Shown in pieces: positions 6,627-15,334 of a DNA stretch of 23,748 bases (position 1 is the first letter of the stretch; each line of letters opens with the position of its first letter). Source of the DNA: JALOAD01 sp023228995 [NCBI: Candidatus Muiribacterium halophilum] (lineage in GTDB: Bacteria; Muiribacteriota; Muiribacteriia; Muiribacteriales); NCBI GenBank assembly GCA_023228995.1, contig JALOAD010000049.1:1-23748 (forward strand). The letters are read 5' to 3'. The notes under the pieces are model-generated. The model made no database searches, was not told where the DNA came from, and worked only from the letters and a program-made list of their open reading frames with translations. The translations under genes and the position numbers were made by a program.

Positions 6627-7201
6627 AATTCTAAAAATGGTATTTTTGATTCATCAACTTGTGCTTTTTTACAAAAACCATCATACAACACAACTTCACC
6701 ATTCTGTTTACCAAAGTTTCCTGCATGTGTTCCTCTCCACACTGGACTAATCTTATACATAGCATCTTTTGCTCTTTGTATTTCTTCATCAGTTGCTTTT
6801 GTAAATTCAACAGGATCTCTAACAACAATATAAGCGTTTGTGTTTCCAAACTTTATCTTAAACACATCATCTACTTTAACAAATCCTGGTGTTTTATCTA
6901 ATTTACAGTATTGGTATAAAAAAGGTGCTTCGTGGAAATCAAAAGTTATTTTAAGAACTTTGTTATTATCTAATTGAAAAACTGCACCAAAAACACCTGC
7001 ACCTAAGAAACTTTTAATTTTTCCAAATTTACTTTCAAATTTTTCAGTATCTAAACCATCTAAAAATGCGTCTAAATTTTGTCTAACTTGGTCTTGAACC
7101 AAGTGAGTATTAAACATTAAAGTCTCAAAACCATTTTTTAATATTGTTTTGGTCTCGTCTAATGTGTTCGTATTTTCATTAAATCTTTTTAAGTATTTCA
7201 T
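6623..7201 (-). CDS. Minimal protein-kinase-like protein with leader
   Basis: After a leader-like start (MKYLKRFNE) and a helical stretch, residues 61-86 read like a kinase N-lobe. SFLGAGVFGAVFQLD is a glycine-rich loop (GxGxFGxV, G67-V74) and VLKIT places the ATP-anchoring lysine at 84. An acidic residue (E91) could serve as the helix-C glutamate. The C-lobe is short: GTHAGNFGKQ (158-166) recalls the HxDxxxxN / HxGN catalytic loop, but the usual aspartate is Gly161, and VLYDGF (171-176) takes the DFG position. At 192 residues it is smaller than ordinary kinases. It could be a divergent active kinase or a nucleotide-binding pseudokinase. It is the first gene of the four-gene operon behind the box at 7206-7217. 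Confidence 0.6.
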   Translation of the reverse strand: MKYLKRFNENTNTLDETKTILKNGFETLMFNTHLVQDQVRQNLDAFLDGLDTEKFESKFGKIKSFLGAGVFGAVFQLDNNKVLKITFDFHEAPFLYQYCKLDKTPGFVKVDDVFKIKFGNTNAYIVVRDPVEFTKATDEEIQRAKDAMYKISPVWRGTHAGNFGKQNGEVVLYDGFCKKAQVDESKIPFLEL

Positions 7202-7205
7202 ACAA

Positions 7206-7217
7206 TTATATATTAAA
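7206..7217 (-). promoter_or_regulatory. Phage AT-box promoter for the leftward operon, embedded in the endonuclease stop
   Basis: A perfect TTTAATATATAA (minus strand) 4 bases before the ATG of the kinase-like gene. The stop codon of the upstream endonuclease (7206-7208) is formed by the box itself. Confidence 0.55.
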
Positions 7218-8684
7218 TCTGTACTTCAAATTACCCACATTATATATTCTATATATCTTTCTTTCTAACATTATTTCATGTTCTGATTTATTTTCGTCAA
7301 AACCATTTTTTACTAAAACATCTTTTCTAAAATTAAAACGGTGATGTCTTTTTTTGTTTAGAATATAATAGTAATTTGGTTTTGTTATTGATATAAATTC
7401 AAATCCTAATTTCTCATATAAATTTCCTTGACTATGGCTTCTGTCTGCATAAGTAGTTATTTCACTATAATTATAATTTTTAATAAAATGCTTAAATAAT
7501 TTACTAGCACCACCAACAACATTAGTATTTAGTTTATTACAGAATCTTAATAATTCGTATTCACCTTCTTTTGATTTAGAATTCATCATTTTTCTTTTTT
7601 TGCCAAACGTCATTAGAGAAACTAATTCATTTTCATAGAATAAAGCCAATTTTATTGAAGAACCTATAAACCCTTGAATATGATTTTTATTTAGAAAATC
7701 TTTAATCAATTTATTATCAGTTATTTCTTTGATAACTGTTTTTCTAGCAAAAATTTTATTTGGAGTTTTACCTAATTTGTTAAGTATCATTGATTTAACT
7801 ATTTCTTTTTTATAATTCCAATCATCTTCCCAAATATGAATTAGTTGTATTCCTTTTTCTAAACACAAATCTGTTTTCATTTTATGATAATTATTAAACT
7901 TATTTAATTCATTATGCCAATATAAACCATTAAATTCAAATGTTAAATTTAATTTTGGTAAAAGAATATCTAACTCGTAAGGTTTTATTGTTTTTCTATC
8001 AGATGTAATTACTTTATCGCTATAATTTTTGATTATGAATGTTTCTATTTCTTTTTCATTTTTAGATATACTTGTTATACCACTATGAGGAAACCACTCA
8101 TTTGATTGTGTGAAATATTCTACACCATATTTTTTAATCATTGTTTGTTTTGATTTTTCTTTAATGATTTCAGATTGAAATGAATTTTCTACACCATATT
8201 TTTCTAACATTTGTTTTTTATAATTTTCTTTATATTTTTCTGTTTGTGTATAGTGTTCTACACCATATTTTTCCAACATTGTTTCTTTTTGTTTTTCTTT
8301 AATATTTTCGTTTTTTGTATGATGAATTACACCATATTTTTCCAAGCATGTTTTTTCATATCTAATTTTATATTCTTCTGTTTGTATATAATATTCTTTA
8401 CCATATTTTTCTTTTGTTGTAGCTTTTACTTTATCTTGAGCACATTTTGGTGAACAAGCATAAAAACCACCATTTGATATATTTTTAATATATTTTTGAA
8501 AACTAATTTCTTTTTCATTACTACAGACATCACATTTAACCATTATTATTTTATGAGAACCCCTAGGTAAATCCTTTGTGTTTATTGTTATTGTTTCTCC
8601 TGTATTAAATTTATATCCTTTTGATATTAACCATTTTTCATTTTTCTTACTAGTTTTAATTTCATATTTCTTTTCTGTTATCAT
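7206..8684 (-). CDS. Homing endonuclease: zinc finger, KYGVE repeats, VSR-like nuclease, GNAT-like tail
   Basis: 492 residues. Domains in order: an N-terminal zinc finger (C51, C54, C77, C81); five EKYGVE-type repeats (about 92-195, NUMOD-like DNA-contacting modules); and a VSR-like PD-(D/E)XK nuclease (about 205-300). The nuclease has E237 and D239 in YELDILLP, E250 in TFEFNGLYWH and the IWEDDW motif (284-289). The C-terminal region (about 311-470) has the look of a GNAT fold: NHIQGFIGSS, an LVSLMTFG strand, and GGASKLFKHFIKN before YADRSHSQGNLYEKLGF. Free-standing phage endonucleases of this kind spread by cutting alleles that lack them. Its tail runs into the promoter of the next operon without destroying it. 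It is one of five relatives in the window and appears intact. Confidence 0.75.
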   Translation of the reverse strand: MITEKKYEIKTSKKNEKWLISKGYKFNTGETITINTKDLPRGSHKIIMVKCDVCSNEKEISFQKYIKNISNGGFYACSPKCAQDKVKATTKEKYGKEYYIQTEEYKIRYEKTCLEKYGVIHHTKNENIKEKQKETMLEKYGVEHYTQTEKYKENYKKQMLEKYGVENSFQSEIIKEKSKQTMIKKYGVEYFTQSNEWFPHSGITSISKNEKEIETFIIKNYSDKVITSDRKTIKPYELDILLPKLNLTFEFNGLYWHNELNKFNNYHKMKTDLCLEKGIQLIHIWEDDWNYKKEIVKSMILNKLGKTPNKIFARKTVIKEITDNKLIKDFLNKNHIQGFIGSSIKLALFYENELVSLMTFGKKRKMMNSKSKEGEYELLRFCNKLNTNVVGGASKLFKHFIKNYNYSEITTYADRSHSQGNLYEKLGFEFISITKPNYYYILNKKRHHRFNFRKDVLVKNGFDENKSEHEIMLERKIYRIYNVGNLKYRFNI

Positions 8685-8715
8685 AATAGACCCTGATTTT
8701 TTAATAGTTATAGAG

Positions 8716-8727
8716 TTATATATTAAA
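8716..8727 (-). promoter_or_regulatory. Phage AT-box promoter, leftward
   Basis: A perfect minus-strand TTTAATATATAA, 31 bases before the endonuclease ATG; divergent with the box at 8743. Confidence 0.55.
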
Positions 8728-8742
8728 AAATGGAAACCAAAT

Positions 8743-8754
8743 ATTAATATATAA
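8743..8754 (+). promoter_or_regulatory. Phage AT-box promoter for the amidoligase-like gene
   Basis: ATTAATATATAA, one mismatch from the common box, 19 bases before the GTG start at 8774. Confidence 0.55.
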
Positions 8755-8773
8755 TAAAAAATATAATATTTTT

Positions 8774-10231
8774 GTGGATAAATTTACTGACAAATACATA
8801 AATAAATTCGACATATTAAATAATGCTATTGTGGGGTTTGAATTTGAATTCTATACAGATAGACCTTATCATAAATTATTAGAAATACTCAATAGAGAGT
8901 TGAAACCTGTCACAGTAACAGGATACAGAGTATATCATAGTTCATTTGAACCTACAGAAAAAGAATGGAAAATTGAACCTGACCTTTCGATGGGCTATGA
9001 CGGTATTGAATTGGTTTCAGGACCAATACCTTACGTTAATGCAAAAACATACTTATTGAAAGTACTAAAAATATTACAAAGACCAGAATTTAGAACAGAT
9101 GATAAATGTTCTATTCACATAAATATCTCTTTTGATAAAGAGAAAACTCCACACGTTTTAGACTATTTGAATAAATTGAAATTGATTCTTAATATAGATG
9201 AAAATTTCGTTTACAAATATTTCCCTGAAAGAGAAAATAATTTCTATGCTAAATCAGTAAAGAAACTTATACCATTTAAGTCATATGATTTTACAAATAA
9301 TGCAGTAGAATTATTAGTTAATTCACTTGAATTACCAGATACTAAATATTATGGTATCAATCTATTAAATGTTTTCAATGGTAGGGTAGAGTATAGATAT
9401 ATTGGTGGAGAAGATTATGAACACAAAACTGCAGAGATCCTTGATCTAATGGATTATTTCGTAGAATTAACTCACACTTGTATTAGTGAGCCAATGAATG
9501 AAGAAGATATGGAAGAATTGAAAAATTATCTTTCTGATAATATTAATCAATTTAAGAATTTTACAAAATTAGATTCTTTTATTGCGGAGTTTCCATCTAT
9601 TGATTTACAAGTAGATCAGAATCCAGATTTAATTATTCTTAGAACATATTATGAGCAAATATATAATGAGTTATATGATATTATTACAAATATTTATAAT
9701 CTAAACAATTGTATCATAAACTATAATACAGAAGAACAAAGATTAGAATTAGTTGATGCTACATTTAAGACTATTTTTGATATTAAGAAGATTGATATAA
9801 TTGATTGTAATATTGATGGTGGTTCTTTTGTTAATTGTAACATAGTTAATTGTGAGATTAAGAACGCTCACTTGACAAACTGTACAGTTATTTATACTGA
9901 TGTTTATAATAGTAAAATTGAATCTTGTAATGTACATGAAGGAACAATATTAAATGATTGTTATGTGTTTAATTGTTTACTAGATGGTCAAATGAAAGGT
10001 GGTATATTTAGAAGTGGTAAGTTAGGTGAAAATGGTGAATTAGATAAGAAAGTTAAAATTGTTACTTCTGCTAATAATTACTTTGGTGGTGACCAAGATC
10101 AATCAATGGAAGATAAATTGAAAGCAATAGGTACATTTAAGAACAAACAACCAAGTAAAAAGAAATGGTTGAAAGGATACAATACCTCAAACACTGGTCA
10201 AATACCAGGAGGTCAAGATATAACATTTTAA
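8774..10231 (+). CDS. Amidoligase-family (ATP-grasp-like) protein fused to a beta-helix tail
   Basis: 485 residues from a GTG start. The N-terminal 240 residues match the putative amidoligase family (COOH-NH2 ligases related to gamma-glutamyl ligases). GFEFEF (21-26) carries the metal/ATP-binding acidic residues, WKIEPDLS and GIELVSGP follow, and CSIHINIS supplies the family histidine. A helical region (240-330) comes next. Residues about 335-420 are a regular repeat of short strands rich in N, C and I (IDCNIDGG, VNCNIVNC, LTNCTVIY, IESCNVHE), which looks like a pentapeptide or single-strand beta-helix. Such ligases form amide bonds, for example on peptides or wall precursors. In phages they may tag or protect proteins. 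Substrate unknown. The next gene follows 2 bases later. Confidence 0.75.
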   Translation: MDKFTDKYINKFDILNNAIVGFEFEFYTDRPYHKLLEILNRELKPVTVTGYRVYHSSFEPTEKEWKIEPDLSMGYDGIELVSGPIPYVNAKTYLLKVLKILQRPEFRTDDKCSIHINISFDKEKTPHVLDYLNKLKLILNIDENFVYKYFPERENNFYAKSVKKLIPFKSYDFTNNAVELLVNSLELPDTKYYGINLLNVFNGRVEYRYIGGEDYEHKTAEILDLMDYFVELTHTCISEPMNEEDMEELKNYLSDNINQFKNFTKLDSFIAEFPSIDLQVDQNPDLIILRTYYEQIYNELYDIITNIYNLNNCIINYNTEEQRLELVDATFKTIFDIKKIDIIDCNIDGGSFVNCNIVNCEIKNAHLTNCTVIYTDVYNSKIESCNVHEGTILNDCYVFNCLLDGQMKGGIFRSGKLGENGELDKKVKIVTSANNYFGGDQDQSMEDKLKAIGTFKNKQPSKKKWLKGYNTSNTGQIPGGQDITF

Positions 10232-10233
10232 TT

Positions 10234-10605
10234 ATGAGTGTACAAAGATATAAAGAATTTAGTAAGATAGATGAAGATAAAATAATGAAATTTTCTGATT
10301 ATAACCCAACTAAATATAATGGTAATAAGTTAGCTAATCAGATAAGAGATTGGTTATTACTTTATAAATCAGATAAAGTGGATCATGATAATTCTAATGT
10401 CCAAGTTGAAGATGGTAAGGTTATAACCACAGTTGATGAATTCTTTAAGGAAAGTGGTGTAGATAAAGATATATTTATGACATATTATAATGAAAAAGAT
10501 AAGTCAAGAACTATCACAAATTTCAACATTGAAATAGAAGATGGTAAAATTATATTTGTGGATAATCCGAATACACAAATAGAAGAAAATAACGAAACAG
10601 AATAA
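10234..10605 (+). CDS. Hypothetical protein with possible leader
   Basis: 123 residues, family not recognised. The ATG at 10234 lies 2 bases after the amidoligase-like stop; a longer frame from 10165 overlaps that gene and is unlikely. The start MSVQRYKEFSKIDE is a weak version of the shared leader, ending in I-D-E. The body has a small alpha/beta look (EDGKVITTVDEFFKESG, NIEIEDGKIIFVDNP) and a very acidic tail (QIEENNETE). Probably co-expressed with the amidoligase-like protein; no role can be deduced. Confidence 0.7.
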   Translation: MSVQRYKEFSKIDEDKIMKFSDYNPTKYNGNKLANQIRDWLLLYKSDKVDHDNSNVQVEDGKVITTVDEFFKESGVDKDIFMTYYNEKDKSRTITNFNIEIEDGKIIFVDNPNTQIEENNETE

Positions 10606-10636
10606 TGAAATATTCACAAAAAAAAAATAAAATATT

Positions 10637-11083
10637 ATGTTAAACAATGATGAAAAAAAGTATCTTTGGAATAAGATAGAATATAAAAAAAGAAAAATTG
10701 CAAAAGAAACAGAAAATGAGATATACCAAATGTTAAATTCAGATATAAACATATCAAATGAAGATTTTATTAAAATTCTAAATTCATTAGAATATTCTTT
10801 CAAAAAAAGATTAAAGAATGGTCCAGATATGAAAAATGATAATTTCATAAGCATAAGAAATAAACTACCTAAAAATTGGATTGGTGTTAGATATTCATCT
10901 TTAAAATCAAAAGAAAAAAGAGATAACAAAAAACCTACTATAAAAAATACAAAAAAAGAAATAACTGATTATCTTGATAATAAAAATATAAAATATGATA
11001 ATACAATGAAAAAATCAGAATTATTAAAACTTTTCGAAAATAATAATATATTAACTTGGAATGGTTTTATAAATAAATTTTAA
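10637..11083 (+). CDS. HeH/LEM-SAP-like domain protein
   Basis: 148 residues, very lysine-rich. Residues about 103-137 (NTKKEITDYLDNKNIKYD, then KKSELLKLFENN) fit the small helix-extended loop-helix (HeH/LEM, SAP-like) domain that many phage proteins carry at the C-terminus and that usually contacts DNA. The N-terminal 100 residues are helical and unrecognised (WNKIEYKKRKIAKETENEIY). Its last 33 bases overlap tail-to-tail with the leftward endonuclease, which may have altered the natural C-terminus (TWNGFINKF). Confidence 0.65.
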   Translation: MLNNDEKKYLWNKIEYKKRKIAKETENEIYQMLNSDINISNEDFIKILNSLEYSFKKRLKNGPDMKNDNFISIRNKLPKNWIGVRYSSLKSKEKRDNKKPTIKNTKKEITDYLDNKNIKYDNTMKKSELLKLFENNNILTWNGFINKF

Positions 11084-12703
11084 AGTCCCAGAATCATAAA
11101 TTCTATAAATATTACGACTGAGCATTATTTCATGTTCAGTCATATTTTTATCATATCCTTCTTTAACTAAAATATCTTTTCTAAATCCAAAACGATGTTT
11201 TCTAATTCCATCTATAACATAGTAATAATTTGGTTCTGATTTTGAAACATACTCAAATCCCAAAGTTTTATATAAATCACCTTTAAAATAATTTCTATTC
11301 GCATAAGTTATTATTTCTTTTGGATTATATTTTTTTATGAAATAAATGAATAATTTATTAGCACCTCCGATGACATTAGTATTTAAAATATTACAAAACC
11401 TTAATAGTTCATATTCACCTTCCTTAGATGTTGAATTCATAATTTTTCTTTTTTTACCAAAAGTCATTAAAGAAACTAACTCATCATTATAATATAATCC
11501 TATTTTCACAGATGAATTTATACTATCTTGAATATGATTTTCATTTAAGAACTTTTTAACTATCTTATTATCAGTTATTTCTTTTATTACACATTTTCTT
11601 GCAAATATTTTATTTGTTGTTTTTCCAATTTTATTTAATATTATTGATCTAACTATATCTTGCTTAAAATTCCAATCATCTTCCCAAATGTGATTTAAAT
11701 GAATTCCTTTATCTAAACATTTTTCAGTTTTTTCTAAATGATAATTTTTATCTTTATATAATTCATTGTGCCACCATAATCCATTGAATTCAAAAGCTAA
11801 ATTTAAATCTGGTAAATAAATATCTATTTCTTTACCGTTTAATATCTTTCTATCATTCTCAATAATTTCATCAGAATAAATTTCTTTTATGAAATCTATC
11901 ATTTTGTTTTCTTTACCTGAAGATGTATATGAATTTATTGGATTACATATAATACAAGGATTTATTTTATATTTATGTAATCTATTCTTTAGTAACCATT
12001 TGTGTATATTATATTCTTCATTACAAATATTACATTTTATTTTAAGTATATCATCGGTTATTTTTATTATTTTTATATTATATTCTTCATTGTATTTATT
12101 TATAATATTTTCCTTTATTCTTTCTTTAAATTCTTTTGTCTGCGAATAATGTTCTACACCATATTTTTCTAAACAAGTTTCTTTTTTCTTTTCTTTAAAT
12201 TCATTTGTTTGAGGATAATATTCAACACCATATTTATCAAATCTTTGTTTTTTTATATTCTCTGTTTGAAAATATGAATCTACACCATATTTTTCTAAAT
12301 TGTTTTTCTTTATTCTTTCTTTAAACTCTTCTGTCTGCGAATAATGTTCTACACCATATTTATCCCTTATAGTGTTCTTAATTTTTTCTTGTGTTTTTGG
12401 TTCTAATAATGTTGTTTTTACACCATATCTTTCAATATTTGTCTTTTCTGTTTTTATATTTTTACATTTTTTACAATAATATTTTCCTCCATTTGATATA
12501 TTATTTATATAATTATAATATTTTATTTTCGTTATTTCTGAACAATTATCACATTTACATTCAACATTAACATGACTTTTATCTGGTAAATCCGTAACTT
12601 TTATCAAAAGTATATCACCACCACTAATATCATATCCTTTATCTTTATAATATTTAACATATCTATTATTTATCTTAATTTCAACTTCTTTTGTTAATAA
12701 CAT
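11051..12703 (-). CDS. Homing endonuclease with two zinc modules, KYGVE repeats, VSR-like nuclease and GNAT-like tail
   Basis: 550 residues, closely similar to the protein encoded at 7206-8684, especially in the nuclease and C-terminal parts (ISKxEPNYYYVI, FGFRKDILVK, EHEIMLSRNIYRIYDSG). Order: zinc finger CDNC...CKKC; about six KYGVE-type repeats; a second zinc module absent from the 7206 gene (KCNICNEEYNIHKWLL with CIICN); then IDIYLPDLNLAFEFNGLWWH and HIWEDDW (VSR-like active site); then NHIQDSINSS and the GNAT-like region. The 3' end overlaps the HeH-domain gene by 33 bases. Apparently intact and recently diverged from its sisters. Confidence 0.75.
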   Translation of the reverse strand: MLLTKEVEIKINNRYVKYYKDKGYDISGGDILLIKVTDLPDKSHVNVECKCDNCSEITKIKYYNYINNISNGGKYYCKKCKNIKTEKTNIERYGVKTTLLEPKTQEKIKNTIRDKYGVEHYSQTEEFKERIKKNNLEKYGVDSYFQTENIKKQRFDKYGVEYYPQTNEFKEKKKETCLEKYGVEHYSQTKEFKERIKENIINKYNEEYNIKIIKITDDILKIKCNICNEEYNIHKWLLKNRLHKYKINPCIICNPINSYTSSGKENKMIDFIKEIYSDEIIENDRKILNGKEIDIYLPDLNLAFEFNGLWWHNELYKDKNYHLEKTEKCLDKGIHLNHIWEDDWNFKQDIVRSIILNKIGKTTNKIFARKCVIKEITDNKIVKKFLNENHIQDSINSSVKIGLYYNDELVSLMTFGKKRKIMNSTSKEGEYELLRFCNILNTNVIGGANKLFIYFIKKYNPKEIITYANRNYFKGDLYKTLGFEYVSKSEPNYYYVIDGIRKHRFGFRKDILVKEGYDKNMTEHEIMLSRNIYRIYDSGTLKFIYKTIPS

Positions 12704-12718
12704 ATTTTATTTTTTTAC

Positions 12719-12730
12719 TTATATATTAAA
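12719..12730 (-). promoter_or_regulatory. Phage AT-box promoter, leftward
   Basis: A perfect minus-strand TTTAATATATAA, 15 bases before the endonuclease ATG at 12703. Confidence 0.55.
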
Positions 12731-12769
12731 TCGTTTAGGTATTGAATCTTCTAAAAAGAAATAAAAAAA

Positions 12770-12781
12770 ATTAATATATAA
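12770..12781 (+). promoter_or_regulatory. Phage AT-box promoter for the neck/connector-like gene
   Basis: ATTAATATATAA, 19 bases before the ATG at 12801. If that gene is structural, as it appears, this would make the box a late-type signal. Confidence 0.55.
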
Positions 12782-12800
12782 ATAAAAAGAAAATAAATAT

Positions 12801-13556
12801 ATGGCAGCAATAACCATAGAACAATTGATAGATATTGTGCAATCTGATCTTACGATGAGTGGATTGTTTCCAAAAGTATTGCCTGATACAGAGATTTATC
12901 GTATCGTTAAAGAACACGCATTGGAATGGTTTTATAAGAACTATCAGTTCGCTGTAATGAAAATGTATTATTATATGGATAAAGATTGTTTTAACACAGA
13001 ACAATATACAAAATTTAAGTATTTTGTGTTACCTGAAGAAGTAGAAGCGATTGTTAGAATTGTGAAAATAGATGATCCTTCATTATTTAGACTTGGTATT
13101 CAAGCACCACATTTAAGTATAAATCTTGGTGTTACTAATCAACCATTCTTAACATCATTTGTTACAACAGCAGGTGATTTAGCAGTGTATCGTTCTGTTA
13201 TTTCGGCTTTTTCTGATGAGATTAATAGAATGACTAAGAATACGATGAAGTTTGATTACAACCACGTAAATAAAAGATTACATTTATTAACCGAATGTTC
13301 AACTGATTTAGTTTTTGATGTTTATGTAAGAATTGAACAAGAAGAATTGTTTGACTTACAATTATTTAAGGATTATGTTATTGGTTTATCAGAAGTTAGA
13401 TTAGGTGAAGCGATTGGTAGATTCAATTTCAATATGCCTGGTAACTTCCAATATAATGCAAGCGATATGATTTCGCAAGGTGAAAAGAAAATTGAGGCGG
13501 TAAAAGAAAAGATAAAAGGTGAAACTCAAAGTGGTTGGTTCTTTATGAGTAGATAA
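12801..13556 (+). CDS. Neck / head-tail connector-like structural protein
   Basis: 251 residues without signal peptide or leader. The architecture recalls T4-like neck or connector proteins. A short N-terminal helix pair (ITIEQLIDIVQSDL) comes first, then ALEWFYKNYQFAVMK, then a strand with the frequent 'LPxEVxxIxRI' pattern (FVLPEEVEAIVRIVKIDD). A beta-rich centre follows. The C-terminal helical region (FKDYVIGLSEVRLGEAIGRFNFNMPGNF, ISQGEKKIEAVKEKI) resembles the 'A..lG.i..kf...' pattern of neck proteins. It has its own AT-box promoter. The final 14 bases overlap tail-to-tail with an endonuclease remnant. Structural role likely; exact identity unresolved. Confidence 0.5.
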   Translation: MAAITIEQLIDIVQSDLTMSGLFPKVLPDTEIYRIVKEHALEWFYKNYQFAVMKMYYYMDKDCFNTEQYTKFKYFVLPEEVEAIVRIVKIDDPSLFRLGIQAPHLSINLGVTNQPFLTSFVTTAGDLAVYRSVISAFSDEINRMTKNTMKFDYNHVNKRLHLLTECSTDLVFDVYVRIEQEELFDLQLFKDYVIGLSEVRLGEAIGRFNFNMPGNFQYNASDMISQGEKKIEAVKEKIKGETQSGWFFMSR

Positions 13557-15095
13557 ATTTTATTTTACCAGCATCATAGATTTTTAGTAAATTAACTTTT
13601 TTTAATTTTTCTTCTTTTCTATAATTAAATTTGTGTTGTCTTTTTCCATCAACAATATATGAATAATCTTCTTTTAAATCTTTATTTTTTTTAAAATTTA
13701 AAATATAATATAAATCTCCAGTAGAATATAAATTATTAGAAAATGATATTATTTTTTCGTATTTATAATTTTTAATGAAATACTTAAATAATTTGGAAGC
13801 GCCACCAATAACATTATTATTTAATTTTGTAGCGAAACGGTTCAACACATAATTTTCTTCACTTTTTATAAAAGTCATAACTGATACTAATTCATCCATG
13901 AAATATAATCCTAATTTTATGGTTGATCTTGTGTAGCCTTGTATATGATTTTCAATTAAGAATGCTTTAGTATCATCATCAGTTATTATTTCAACTTTTG
14001 TTTTTCTAGCAAATATTTTATGATCTGTTTTACCAAATTTATTTAATATCATAGATTTAATTATATCACTTTTATATATCCAATCATCATCAAAAATTTG
14101 TAATAATTGTATATTATTATCTTTACACATATTATATTTCATTTTGTGATATTTTTTATCTCTATATGTTTCAGAGTGCCAATATAAACCATTATATTCT
14201 ATTGCCAATTTTATTTCTGGTAAATAAATATCTAATTCATATGGTGCAATAATTTTTCTTGAATTTTCAACTATCTCACCATCATAATTTTCTTTAATAA
14301 AATCTAATAATTTTTTTTCTGAATATGAATATTGTGTACCTATTGGATTACAAATAACATATTGAGTGGTACCATATTTATTTCTTTTATGTATTAAATC
14401 ATAATATGATTCATATGTATGTTCACAAGTATTACTTATTATTTTAAATCTTTTATCATTATAATCTACAGCATTAATATTAAACTTATTAGATATGTGT
14501 TTTAGATTTTTTGTCTTTATTGTTTGTAATGTTTTATTAATATTATTATAGTTGCAATCATTATATTTTTTAATGATGTTTCTTTCTTTTTATCTTTAAT
14601 ATTATCTGTTTTCATAGGATGATCAACGTCATAATTTTCTAACCAAGTTTCTTTTCTTTTTTCTTGTATTTCTTTATTCATAATGACATGTTCAACACCA
14701 TATTTTTCTAAATTTGTTTCTTTTCTTTTTTCTGAGTTTTTATATGTTGGATTATTATATTTTTCTTCGCAAGTTTCTTTTCTTTTCTCGGGATTACAAA
14801 AATTAGAATCACCATGATTTTCTAATTTAGTAAGTTTAATTTTTTCTTGTGAGCACGATAAAGAACAAGTATAAAAACCTTTATTAGATTTATTATTAAT
14901 ATATTTTCTATATTGTATTTGTTTTTCTGAACCACATACATCACAAATAACATCAATTATTTGAGTACTTTGTTTTGGTAAATCATTAACATCAATCTCA
15001 ATAATATCTTTGATATTACATTTATAATTTTTGCCCCTATAATGTCTTAAAGTGACATTAGAAACTTTGATTTTTATTTTATTATTTTTTATCAT
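13543..15095 (-). pseudogene. Homing endonuclease of the VSR-like/GNAT-like family, broken by one frameshift
   Basis: Read in two frames this gives one full-length relative of the 16347 and 11051 proteins. The first frame, from the ATG at 15095, has the zinc finger (CDVCG ... CSLSC) and EKYGVEHVI-type repeats, and then runs off after KKKETSLK. The sense resumes in another frame near 14570 (KKYNDCNYNNINKT, a second C/H-rich module, ELDIYLPEIKLAIEYNGLYWH, IFDDDW, NHIQGYTRS). The length, 1553 bases, is one short of a multiple of three, and a missing A in the A run at the junction (plus-strand T run near 14565-14571) restores the frame. The start overlaps the upstream ribbon-helix-helix gene by 14 bases. 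It is either a real decay event or a homopolymer error. Confidence 0.75.
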
Positions 15096-15234
15096 TATTT
15101 TCTTTATATTTTTTGATATAATCTTTGATTGCATTTTCAACAAAGAGTGATTTGTTTAATGATGTTTTTTTAGAAATTTCGTTAAAATCATTAATGATCT
15201 CTTTATCTATTGTGAAAGTTTTTTGTATTTTCAT
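15082..15234 (-). CDS. Ribbon-helix-helix mini-protein preceding an endonuclease
   Basis: A 50-codon frame starting MKIQKTFTIDKEIINDFNEI, followed by SKKTSLNKSLFVENAIKDYIKKY. A short N-terminal strand with alternating polar residues and two helices separated by a turn is the CopG/Arc ribbon-helix-helix layout of small DNA-binding repressors. It overlaps the ATG of the endonuclease (15095) by 14 bases, so the pair is translationally coupled. A second gene of the same size and position (17854-18006) precedes the next endonuclease. It probably acts as a repressor of the pair; this is inference from architecture. Confidence 0.65.
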   Translation of the reverse strand: MKIQKTFTIDKEIINDFNEISKKTSLNKSLFVENAIKDYIKKYKENNDKK

Positions 15235-15255
15235 ATTTATTTATATTGTTTTATA

Positions 15256-15269
15256 TTTATATATAAATT
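15256..15269 (-). promoter_or_regulatory. Variant AT-box promoter for the ribbon-helix-helix/endonuclease pair
   Basis: AATTTATATATAAA on the minus strand, a looser match to the common box, 21 bases before the mini-gene ATG. A short palindrome, CCACATGG, lies just upstream. Confidence 0.35.
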
Positions 15270-15300
15270 CCATGTGGTCAAAAAAATTCTAATTTTAATT

Positions 15301-15312
15301 TTTAATATATAA
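15301..15312 (+). promoter_or_regulatory. Phage AT-box promoter for the 15335 operon
   Basis: Perfect TTTAATATATAA, 22 bases before the ATG at 15335. Confidence 0.6.
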
Positions 15313-15334
15313 ATAATAAAAATAAAATATTTAT

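Noticed and set aside
8211-8453. Phe/Ile-rich membrane-like frame antisense to the endonuclease repeats
   Set aside because: It is the complement of the KYGVE repeat region; the hydrophobicity comes from antisense Lys/Glu codons.
12801-13004. Reverse-strand open frame over the neck-like gene
   Set aside because: A shadow frame opposite a well-supported gene, with no family features.
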